Of a stretch of DNA of 15,311 bases, positions 7,169 to 14,063 are shown piece by piece; positions within the stretch are counted from its first letter, which is position 1; each line of letters starts with the position of its first letter. Position numbers and translations under genes: made by a program. Source of the DNA: JACORV01 sp041484135 (lineage in GTDB: Bacteria; Gemmatimonadota; Gemmatimonadetes; Gemmatimonadales; JACORV01); contig JBGPHD010000064.1 of assembly GCA_041484135.1 (NCBI GenBank), positions 1 through 15,311 on the forward strand. Direction: 5' to 3'. The notes beneath the pieces were generated by a model. It searched no databases. It saw nothing but the letters and a program-made list of their open reading frames with translations, and had not been told where the DNA came from.

Positions 7169-7197
7169 TTGCCACGCCTCCGGGCCATCCTTAGCTT
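7169..7197 (+). promoter_or_regulatory. Candidate trpS promoter giving a leaderless mRNA
   Basis: The divergent gap between the phosphatase and trpS starts is only 36 bp. On the plus strand TTGCCA (7169-7174, five of six bases of TTGACA) is followed 17 bp later by TAGCTT (7192-7197), which fits the TAnnnT form of -10 elements. The last T lies 8 nt before the A of the trpS ATG at 7205, so transcription could start at the ATG itself. This fits the absence of a Shine-Dalgarno before trpS. It is a pattern match only. Confidence 0.35.
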
Positions 7198-7204
7198 GCG
7201 GCCC

Positions 7205-8191
7205 ATGTCACGGGTCTTCAGCGGCATCCAGCCGTCCGGCGAGCTGCATATCGGCAATTACCTTGGCGCGGTCAAGAACTGGGTCGCGCTCCAGGCGCAG
7301 TTCGAGTGCGTCTTCTGCATCGTCGACCTGCACGCCATCACCCAGCCGTACGAGCCGCCCCAGCTGGCCCCGCGCACGCTCGAGATGGCCGCGGGCCTCC
7401 TCGCCGCCGGGATCGACCCCGCGCGGTCGACGCTGTTCGTACAGTCGCACGTGCCGGAGCACAGCGAGCTCGCCTGGATCTTCAACGTCGTGGCGCCGCT
7501 CGGCGAGCTGGAGCGGATGACGCAGTTCAAGGAGAAGGCCGCCCGGCAGGAGAGCGTGCCGGCGGGACTCCTCAACTACCCGGTGCTGCAGGCCGCGGAC
7601 ATCCTGCTCTACAAGGCCGACCGGGTGCCGGTGGGTGAGGACCAGCTGCAACATCTGGAGTTCGCGCGCGAGATCGCGCGGCGCTGGAACACGCGGTTCG
7701 GCCGCAGTCTCTTCCCCGAACCCCAGCCGATGCTCTCGCCGGCCACGCGGATCATGGGGCTCGACGGCGCGGCGAAGATGTCGAAGAGCCTGGGCAACAC
7801 CATCGGGGTGCTCGAGCTACCAGAGGCGATCCGGGCGAAGCTGCGGCCGGCGATGACCGATCCGGCGCGCAAGACGCGCAAGGACCCCGGGACCCCCGAG
7901 ATCTGCAACATCTACCGCCTGCACCAGCACTTCTCGACCCCGGAACAGGTGACGATGGTGGAGGGGCAGTGCCGCTCGGCCGGCTGGGGCTGCCTCGACT
8001 GCAAGACGGTGCTGGCGGACAACATCATAGCGGCGCTGGCCCCCATCCGCGAGCGCGCGGCCGAGCTTGCGGCGCGGCCGGGCGAAGTGCGCGAGGTCCT
8101 GGCGGCGGGCGCGGAGCGGGCGCGCCGGCTGGCCCGCGCCACGATGGCGGAAGTACGGGACATCATGGGCTTCCAGCCCGCCGCCGTGTAG
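7205..8191 (+). CDS. trpS: Tryptophanyl-tRNA synthetase with apparent Fe-S cluster cysteine motif
   Basis: This class Ib synthetase charges tRNA-Trp. The 328-residue length is normal for bacterial TrpRS. The start of the Rossmann fold carries SGIQPSGELHIGNYLGA, with the HIGH-type signature HIGN at 15-18. The second signature is KMSKS at 191-195. Near the anticodon-binding region are four cysteines, C234, C256, C263 and C266, spaced C-x21-C-x6-C-x2-C. This closely resembles the [4Fe-4S] motif described in the Thermotoga maritima enzyme. The ATG at 7205 is chosen because homology begins at MSRVFSGIQPSG, although the frame is open upstream. There is no clear Shine-Dalgarno. The gene is first in a plus-strand series; pilT begins 28 bp after its stop. 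Confidence 0.97.
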   Translation: MSRVFSGIQPSGELHIGNYLGAVKNWVALQAQFECVFCIVDLHAITQPYEPPQLAPRTLEMAAGLLAAGIDPARSTLFVQSHVPEHSELAWIFNVVAPLGELERMTQFKEKAARQESVPAGLLNYPVLQAADILLYKADRVPVGEDQLQHLEFAREIARRWNTRFGRSLFPEPQPMLSPATRIMGLDGAAKMSKSLGNTIGVLELPEAIRAKLRPAMTDPARKTRKDPGTPEICNIYRLHQHFSTPEQVTMVEGQCRSAGWGCLDCKTVLADNIIAALAPIRERAAELAARPGEVREVLAAGAERARRLARATMAEVRDIMGFQPAAV

Positions 8192-8219
8192 ATTCAGACT
8201 TCGCTCCGTGGGGTGCTGA

Positions 8220-9395
8220 ATGGAGAAGATCATCCAGGCTGCGGTCGAGCGGGGGGCGTCGGACCTGCACATCAAGGCGGGCGACGTCTTCCGGGCACGG
8301 ATCGACGGCAAGCTGGTGCCGCTGACCAAGCAGCGGCTGACCCCGGAGCAGACCAAGGCCATCGCCCTCCGCTTCATCCCCAACGAAGAGGACCGGGCGC
8401 GCATCGACAAGATCCAGGACTACGATTGCTCCTGGGGCGCGCCGGGGATCGGCCGGTTCCGCGTCAACATCCTGAAGCAGCGTTCCTCGTTCATGATCGT
8501 GATGCGGGTGATCCCGTTCGAGGTGCCGACCTTCGAGCAGCTGCACCTGCCGACGGTGCTGGCGCAGGTCGCCGCGGCGGAGCGGGGGATGATCCTCGTC
8601 ACCGGCGTGACGGGCAGCGGCAAGAGCTCCACGATGGCCGCGATGATCAACCACATCAACCGCACGATGCAGAAGCACATCGTGACGCTCGAGAACCCCA
8701 TCGAGTTCCTGCACCGGGACCTCACCTGCAGCCTCACGCAACGGGAGATCGGCACCGACACGGAGAGTTTCCGGACGGGGCTGCGCGCCGCGCTCCGCCA
8801 GGACCCGGACGTCGTGCTCATCGGTGAGATGCGGGATGCCGAGACGATCGACACGGCGATGAAGGCCTCCGAGACGGGCCACCTCCTGCTCTCGACGCTG
8901 CACACGCCGGATGCCACCACGACGATCAGCCGCGTCATCGCGATGTTCCCGCCGGAGGAGCAGGCCATCGTGCGGGTGCGCCTCGCGGACGCGCTGCACG
9001 CGGTGATCTCCCAGCGCCTGCTGCCCAAGAAGGACGGGCATGGCCGCGTCGCCGCGCTCGAGGTGATGCTGGTGACCGGCACGATCCGCGACCTCATCCT
9101 GGATCCCAACCGGACCTCGGAGATCAAGGAGTTCATCGCTGAGGGGCGCGAGCAGTACGGGATGCAGACCTTCGACCAGCACCTGATGGACCTGGTCCAG
9201 GCGGACGTGGTGGACTACGCGACCGCGGTCGCGAACTCGTCCAACCCGTCCGACTTCGAGCTGCAGATGCGGACCTTCGCGCGCCGCTCGCGGATGTCCA
9301 CCAAGGCCAAGGCGCCGCCGGCGGCCGCGGCGAAGCCCGATCCCGACAAGCCGGCCGGTTTCACGGACGACCTTTCGAGCATGCTCCAGCCGTGA
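8220..9395 (+). CDS. pilT: Type IV pilus retraction ATPase, PilT family
   Basis: A 391-residue secretion-type hexameric ATPase predicted to depolymerise type IV pili, driving retraction, twitching motility and DNA uptake. It has the Walker A loop GVTGSGKS (129-136), an Asp box near TLENPIEF, the Walker B region VVLIGEMRDAETI (catalytic-type E203), and the His box HLLLSTLHTPDA (221-232). The C-terminal EIKEFIAEGREQYGMQTFDQHL resembles PilT/PilU rather than the assembly ATPase PilB, and the long N-terminal region of PilB is missing. PilU remains possible. The tail (about 360-391) is Ala/Lys/Pro-rich and ends DDLSSMLQP. The ATG is preceded by GGGG at about -7. The stop overlaps the next gene by GTGA, and no other core pil gene lies beside it. 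Confidence 0.92.
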   Translation: MEKIIQAAVERGASDLHIKAGDVFRARIDGKLVPLTKQRLTPEQTKAIALRFIPNEEDRARIDKIQDYDCSWGAPGIGRFRVNILKQRSSFMIVMRVIPFEVPTFEQLHLPTVLAQVAAAERGMILVTGVTGSGKSSTMAAMINHINRTMQKHIVTLENPIEFLHRDLTCSLTQREIGTDTESFRTGLRAALRQDPDVVLIGEMRDAETIDTAMKASETGHLLLSTLHTPDATTTISRVIAMFPPEEQAIVRVRLADALHAVISQRLLPKKDGHGRVAALEVMLVTGTIRDLILDPNRTSEIKEFIAEGREQYGMQTFDQHLMDLVQADVVDYATAVANSSNPSDFELQMRTFARRSRMSTKAKAPPAAAAKPDPDKPAGFTDDLSSMLQP

Positions 9396-10294
9396 CGCCG
9401 CGCGGCCTCGCCGGCGTGATCGCGCCGGTCCCGACGCCGTTCGACGCGGAGTCGGGGGACGTGGCGCCCGTGGCGCTCCGTCACACGGCGCGCACGCTGC
9501 TGGCGCAGGGGCTCGACGGGATCGCGGTGGCCGGCTCCACGGGCGAGGGCGAGCTGCTCGACGCCGACGAGCGGGTGCGGCTGGTGGAATGGCTGCGCGA
9601 CGTGGTGCCGGATGACCGCTGGCTGATCGCCGGCGCGGGCGCGGAGTCCACGCGGGCGACGGTGCGGACCTGCAAGGAGGTGGCCGCGGCGGGGGCGGAT
9701 GCGGCGCTGGTGCGGCCGCCCGCCTACTACGGCACGGTGCTCGCGCCCGCCGCGCTCGCCGAGCATTACGTCCGGGTGGCGGACGCGAGCCCCATCCCGC
9801 TCATCGTCTACAACATCCCCAAGTACACGCACGTGATGCTGCAGGACAGCGTGCTCCGCGCCGTGGCCGAGCACGAGCGCGTGCTGGGGTTCAAGGACTC
9901 GTCGGGCGACCTCAAGGTGCTGGCGAGCTTCCGGGCGGCGGCGCCGGGGCTGGCCTCGCTGATGGGAAGCGGGACGCTGTTCTATCCCGCCCTGGAGCTG
10001 GGCGCAGCCGGGGGCATCCTGGCGGTGGCGTGCTTCGCGGCGGAAGCGTGCGCGGCGCTGTACGCCGCCTTCCGCGCCGGCGACCGCGCCACGGCGGGCG
10101 CGCTCCAGGAACGGATCAACCCGCTCGCCCGTGAGATCGTGGGCGCGATGGGCCCCGCCGGGATCAAGGCGGCGATGACCCTGGTGGGCCTGGAGTCGGG
10201 TCCGGTGCGGCCGCCCTTGGCGGCGCTCGACGCCCGGCAGCTGGCGAAGGTGGCCGAGTGCCTCGCGGACGCCGGCCTGCGGCGCGCCGCCTAA
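9392..10294 (+). CDS. DapA/NAL-superfamily aldolase, closer to 4-hydroxy-2-oxoglutarate aldolase type than to DHDPS
   Basis: A 300-residue TIM-barrel class I aldolase that works through a lysine Schiff base. The expected residues are the GSTGEG loop (48-53), Tyr140 in VYNIP and the Schiff-base Lys168 in GFKDSSGD. The GxKDSSGD form, the ADASPIPLIVYNIP segment and the ending AGIKAAMTLVGLESGPVRPPL resemble mitochondrial-type 4-hydroxy-2-oxoglutarate aldolase and related lyases. True dihydrodipicolinate synthase usually has GTTGE and GIKEATG. The substrate is therefore probably a hydroxy-oxo acid rather than aspartate semialdehyde, but this is an inference and no symbol is given. The GTG start overlaps the pilT stop (GTGA) without a visible Shine-Dalgarno, suggesting translational coupling. 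purA follows 16 bp later. Confidence 0.88.
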   Translation: MTPRGLAGVIAPVPTPFDAESGDVAPVALRHTARTLLAQGLDGIAVAGSTGEGELLDADERVRLVEWLRDVVPDDRWLIAGAGAESTRATVRTCKEVAAAGADAALVRPPAYYGTVLAPAALAEHYVRVADASPIPLIVYNIPKYTHVMLQDSVLRAVAEHERVLGFKDSSGDLKVLASFRAAAPGLASLMGSGTLFYPALELGAAGGILAVACFAAEACAALYAAFRAGDRATAGALQERINPLAREIVGAMGPAGIKAAMTLVGLESGPVRPPLAALDARQLAKVAECLADAGLRRAA

Positions 10295-10310
10295 CAGGGA
10301 CGCGGCGGGC

Positions 10311-11594
10311 GTGTTCAGGGGTGCCACGCGGTGCCTGGTCGTCGTCGGGGCGCAGTGGGGCGACGAGGGCAAGGGCAAGGTCGTTGATGCGCTCGCCGAG
10401 CATGCCGACCTGGTGGTGCGTTACCAGGGCGGCGCGAACGCGGGCCACACCGTGGACACGCCGGAGGGCGAGTTCGTCCTCCACCAGATCCCCGCCGGGA
10501 TCCTGCATGCGGCGACGCGGTGCGTGATCGGCAACGGGGTCGTCCTCGATCCGGAGACCCTCTTCCACGAGATCGACGCCCTGCGCGAGCGGGGCGTGGT
10601 CGTCGAAGGCCGCCTGGTCGTGAGCGACCGCGCCCACCTCGTCCTCCCCTACCACAAGCTGCTGGACGGCGAGAGCGCCCGCAGCAAGAAGATCGGCACC
10701 ACCGCGCGCGGGATCGGTCCCGCGTACGAGGACAAGGTCGGCCGCCGCGGCATCCGGGTCGGCGATCTCCGCCATCCGGCCATCGTGGCCAAGCTCGTCA
10801 GTGCCGGTGTCCAGCGTGCCAACGACCTCCTCGGCCTGTCGGGCTCGAAGCGGCGCTGCGATGCGGCGGCGATCGTCGCCATGCTCGAGGCGCTGGCCCC
10901 GCGCCTGCTCCCCTTCACCGCGGACGCGGGCCGGCTCGTCAGCGAGACGCTGCGGGGCGGCGGCCGCGTGCTCCTCGAGGGCGCCCAGGGCGCGCTCCTC
11001 GACGTGGATCACGGCACGTACCCGTTCGTCACGTCCTCGAACACCACGGCCGGCGGCGCGGCGGTCGGCACGGGCATCGGCCCGACGGCGATCGACGCCG
11101 TGCTCGGCATCGTCAAGGCGTACACGACCCGGGTGGGGAACGGGCCGCTCCCCACTGAGGCGGACGACGTCGAGGCGGAGCGGCTGCGCACGCTGGGCGG
11201 GGAGTATGGCGCCACCACGGGGCGTCCCCGCCGTTGCGGCTGGTTCGATGCCATGGTCGTGCGTTATGCGGTGCGCGTCAACGGCCTGAGCGGTCTCGCC
11301 GTGACCAAGCTGGACGTCCTCGACACGTTCGAGCGGCTGCCGGTCTGCACCCACTACCGGTCCGGAGGCGATACCCTCGACGAGCTCCCGGACAACGTCG
11401 CGGCGCTCGAGGAGGTCGAGCCCGTGTACGAGCTGATGCCCGGGTGGCGCCAGCCCACGGGGGAGGCGCGTACCCTCGCCGGGCTGCCCGGGGCGGCCCG
11501 CGCGTACCTCGACCGCCTCCAGGAGCTGGCCGGGGCGCCCATCCGTTATGTGGGCGTCGGGACCAGGCGCGACCAGCTGATCGAAGTGCCGTGA
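10311..11594 (+). CDS. purA: Adenylosuccinate synthetase
   Basis: This enzyme makes adenylosuccinate from IMP, aspartate and GTP, the first step from IMP to AMP. The 427-residue length matches the family. The N-terminal loop VVGAQWGDEGKGK carries the catalytic Asp18, and His46 lies in GGANAGHT. Other landmarks are SKKIGTTARGIGPAYEDK (IMP site), LLEGAQGALLDVDHGTYPFVTSSNTT, TTGRPRRCGWFD and the guanine-binding TKLDVLD. The GTG start at 10311 sits nine residues before the conserved VVGAQWGDEG; AGGGA lies 10 nt upstream, slightly far. The stop overlaps the following acylase gene by GTGA. Purine synthesis has no obvious link with its neighbours. Confidence 0.97.
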   Translation: MFRGATRCLVVVGAQWGDEGKGKVVDALAEHADLVVRYQGGANAGHTVDTPEGEFVLHQIPAGILHAATRCVIGNGVVLDPETLFHEIDALRERGVVVEGRLVVSDRAHLVLPYHKLLDGESARSKKIGTTARGIGPAYEDKVGRRGIRVGDLRHPAIVAKLVSAGVQRANDLLGLSGSKRRCDAAAIVAMLEALAPRLLPFTADAGRLVSETLRGGGRVLLEGAQGALLDVDHGTYPFVTSSNTTAGGAAVGTGIGPTAIDAVLGIVKAYTTRVGNGPLPTEADDVEAERLRTLGGEYGATTGRPRRCGWFDAMVVRYAVRVNGLSGLAVTKLDVLDTFERLPVCTHYRSGGDTLDELPDNVAALEEVEPVYELMPGWRQPTGEARTLAGLPGAARAYLDRLQELAGAPIRYVGVGTRRDQLIEVP

Positions 11595-14056
11595 GGCTCC
11601 TCGGCCGGATCCTCATCGTGCTCGCCGCGGTGATCGTGGTCGCCGTCGCGGCGGTCGCGGCGCTCTTCTCCCGGTCGGTCCCTCCGCTCACCGGCACCGA
11701 GCACGTCCCGGGCCTCGCGGCGCCCGTCGAGGTCCTCTGGGACAGCCTCGCCATCCCGCATATCACGGCGGCCTCGGACCACGATGCCATGGCCGCGCTC
11801 GGCTACCTGCACGCGCGCGACCGGCTGTGGGAGATGGAGACGATGCGGCGCACCGCCGAGGGGCGCCTCGCCGAGGTGCTCGGTTCGGCCGCGCTGCCCG
11901 CCGATCGCTACCTCCGGGCGCTCGACATCCCGCGCGTCGCGCGCGCGAACATGCGGTTGGCGCCGCCGGAGACGCGGGCCCTCGCCGAAGCGTACGTCGC
12001 CGGCGTCAACCAGTGGATCGCCCACCACACCCGGCCCCTGGGACCCGAATTCCAGATCCTGCGCTTCACGCCGGAGCCCTGGACCCCGGACCAGATCGCC
12101 GAGGTGGGCCGGGTGATGTCGTGGGACCTGGTGAGCGCGCGCGTGGAGCTCAGCCTGGCGCGGGCGGCCGCGAGGTTGGGGCCGGAGCGCGTGCGCGATC
12201 TGCTCCCGGCGTACCCGGACAGCGCGCCGGTCATCCTCCCACCCGGCAGTGCGACGTTCAGAGATGGTCGGCGGACGCGCAGCAATGACGGTCGGCAGAC
12301 GCGCAGACGCGCAGACGCACAGCCAGTGGTTCGGTCGCAGTCCTCGGCGGTTCGGTCCTGGTCACCGAGCTACCGGCTTGCCGAGCGTGACATTCCCGAG
12401 ATCCCGCCCGTCGCCGCTGAGGTATTGGATGCCGTCGCGATGAGCCGGGCGTCGAACTCCTGGGTCATCGGACCGGCGCGCTCGCGGTCGGGGAAGCCGA
12501 TCCTGGCCAACGACCCGCACCTGGCGCTCCGCGCCCCGTCGCTCTGGTATCTGGCCGTGATCGAGAGCCCCGGCTTGCACGTCGCGGGCGCGACCATCCC
12601 GGGCCTGCCGGCGGTGATCATCGGGCACAACCAGCGCATCGCGTGGGGACTCACCAACATCTCCGTCGACGACGTGGACTACGTCATCGAGCGGCTCTCG
12701 GAGGACAGCTCGCGGGTGCTCACCACGTCAGGCTGGGCGCCCGTGGAGGTGGAGCGCGACTCGATCCGGGTGCGCGGCCGGCGCGCGGTGCCGTTCACGC
12801 TGCGGCGCACCGCGCACGGCCCCCTGGTGAGCGAGCCGCCGCCCGAGGGCGGATGGACGCGGACCGACCAGGCCAGCGGGGACACGATCATCACGCTCGC
12901 CATGCGGTGGAACGGGCGTGATGCGAGCGACGAGCTGAGCGCGCTCCTGGGCGTGGATCGCGCCGGCTCGTGGCCCGAGTTCCTCGCCGCCGTCTCCGGC
13001 TTCAAGTCGCCGGAGCAGAACTGGATCTACGCCGACGTGGACGGCAACATCGGTTACACGGCGAGCGGCGCCGTGCCGGTCCGCCGGTCGGGCGTGGGGC
13101 TCTTCCCGACGCCGGGATGGACCGACGAGGGCCTCTGGGAGCGCTACCTCGATTTCGACGAGCTGCCGCGCGCGTTCAACCCGCCCGAGGGCTTCATCGT
13201 CACCGCCAACAACCGAGTGATCGGTCCCGAGTACCCGAACTTCCTGGCGCAGGACTGGGACATGGGCTATCGCGCCGCGCGCATCCGCGAGATGATCCTC
13301 GCGGGAGGTCCGTACACCGCCGACGACATGCGCCGGATGCAGATGGACACGGTGGACCTCTTCGCGCGCCGTATCAAGGGCATCGCGGCGGACGCCGCCG
13401 CGGCGGCGGGACGGCCGGACCTGGCGGCGCGGCTGCGTTCATGGGACGGCACCATGGGCGCCGATCGCACCGAGCCCACGCTGTTCTACGTCTGGTACCG
13501 CGACCTCCAGCGCCTGACGTACGCGGACGATCTCTCCGGGTACACCCCGTCCCAGCCGTTGCATCGCTGGCTCCGGGCCGGCGGGAGTCCCTGGTTCGAC
13601 GACACGCGGACGCCGGAGCACGAGGACCTGGCGGCGCTCGCCACGCGTGCGATGCGCCAGGCGCTCCCCGTCGCCGATGGCGTGCCGTGGGGGCGGGCGC
13701 ACGTCACCGTGTCCGAGCACGCGCTGGGCCGCATCGGCCCGCTCGACCGCCTCCTCGGCCTCAACATCGGTCCGTCGCCGCGCGCCGGATCGCTGTACAC
13801 GGTGGACGTGGCCGACTTCGGCGCCTTCGCGCCTCCGTTCGAGAACACGCACGCCCCGTCGTTCCGCGAGGTCGTGGATCTTGCGAACGTCGAGGGGGGG
13901 CGCATGATCGTGCCGACAGGAGAGTCAGGGAACCCGTTGTCACGCCATTATCGCGACCAGCGGGACAAGTGGTGGAACGGCGAACTGTGGGAGGTACCGC
14001 TCGATCGTGCCCGGGTGGCCGGCGTCGCTCGACTGCAGCTGACGCCGGCCCCCTAG
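11591..14056 (+). CDS. Penicillin acylase family protein (membrane-anchored Ntn hydrolase)
   Basis: An 821-residue precursor of an N-terminal-nucleophile amidase, exported and self-cleaved into alpha and beta chains. It acts on amide-linked acyl groups such as beta-lactam side chains or acyl-homoserine lactones; the substrate here is unknown. Residues 5-26 form one hydrophobic signal-anchor. The alpha region carries ALGYLHARDRLWEMETMRRTAEGRLAE. The predicted nucleophile is Ser288 in ASNSWVIG, followed by ANDPHL. The oxyanion-type TANNR motif (Asn540) and the end GESGNPLSRHYRDQ are typical. The GTG start inside the purA stop (GTGA overlap) is chosen because the signal-anchor begins there. Residues about 224-258, between alpha chain and nucleophile, are an Arg/Gln/Ser-rich insert encoded by a short tandem repeat. 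Confidence 0.93.
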   Translation: MRLLGRILIVLAAVIVVAVAAVAALFSRSVPPLTGTEHVPGLAAPVEVLWDSLAIPHITAASDHDAMAALGYLHARDRLWEMETMRRTAEGRLAEVLGSAALPADRYLRALDIPRVARANMRLAPPETRALAEAYVAGVNQWIAHHTRPLGPEFQILRFTPEPWTPDQIAEVGRVMSWDLVSARVELSLARAAARLGPERVRDLLPAYPDSAPVILPPGSATFRDGRRTRSNDGRQTRRRADAQPVVRSQSSAVRSWSPSYRLAERDIPEIPPVAAEVLDAVAMSRASNSWVIGPARSRSGKPILANDPHLALRAPSLWYLAVIESPGLHVAGATIPGLPAVIIGHNQRIAWGLTNISVDDVDYVIERLSEDSSRVLTTSGWAPVEVERDSIRVRGRRAVPFTLRRTAHGPLVSEPPPEGGWTRTDQASGDTIITLAMRWNGRDASDELSALLGVDRAGSWPEFLAAVSGFKSPEQNWIYADVDGNIGYTASGAVPVRRSGVGLFPTPGWTDEGLWERYLDFDELPRAFNPPEGFIVTANNRVIGPEYPNFLAQDWDMGYRAARIREMILAGGPYTADDMRRMQMDTVDLFARRIKGIAADAAAAAGRPDLAARLRSWDGTMGADRTEPTLFYVWYRDLQRLTYADDLSGYTPSQPLHRWLRAGGSPWFDDTRTPEHEDLAALATRAMRQALPVADGVPWGRAHVTVSEHALGRIGPLDRLLGLNIGPSPRAGSLYTVDVADFGAFAPPFENTHAPSFREVVDLANVEGGRMIVPTGESGNPLSRHYRDQRDKWWNGELWEVPLDRARVAGVARLQLTPAP
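12266..12357 (+). repeat. Octamer tandem repeat insert within the acylase gene
   Basis: Three perfect head-to-tail copies of GCAGACGC lie at 12295-12318. A degenerate upstream copy is evident: GGTCGGCGGACGCGCAG (12266-12282) matches GGTCGGCAGACGCGCAG (12290-12306) at 16 of 17 bases, 24 bp (three units) apart. Just downstream GGTTCGGTC occurs twice (12328-12336 and 12349-12357), 21 bp apart. The block keeps the reading frame and encodes a low-complexity stretch unlike the rest of the acylase. It looks like a repeat that expanded or inserted into the gene. Confidence 0.8.
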
Positions 14057-14063
14057 CGCTGGG

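Noticed and set aside
6330..7175. Upstream extension of the formimidoyltransferase-cyclodeaminase frame to give a 784-residue protein
   Set aside because: The extra 282 residues are Arg/Pro/Gly-rich with no family match and lie in another frame of the well-supported phosphatase gene. Family homology begins at the ATG at 6329.
7130..7204. Longer trpS start upstream of the ATG at 7205
   Set aside because: The added 25 residues overlap the divergent phosphatase gene and lie before the conserved MSRVFSGIQPSG start of TrpRS.
8189..8194. TAGATT at the trpS stop as a pilT promoter -10 element
   Set aside because: No acceptable -35 hexamer lies 16-18 bp upstream, and read-through from trpS into pilT across 28 bp is simpler.
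11234..11590. Upstream extension of the penicillin acylase frame through purA
   Set aside because: It is a shadow frame inside the purA coding region. The signal-anchor and family homology begin at the GTG at 11591.
12295..12318. The three GCAGACGC copies as a CRISPR array or transposon end
   Set aside because: The 8-bp units are directly adjacent without spacers, and there is no cas gene, transposase or long inverted repeat. A simple tandem repeat explains it.
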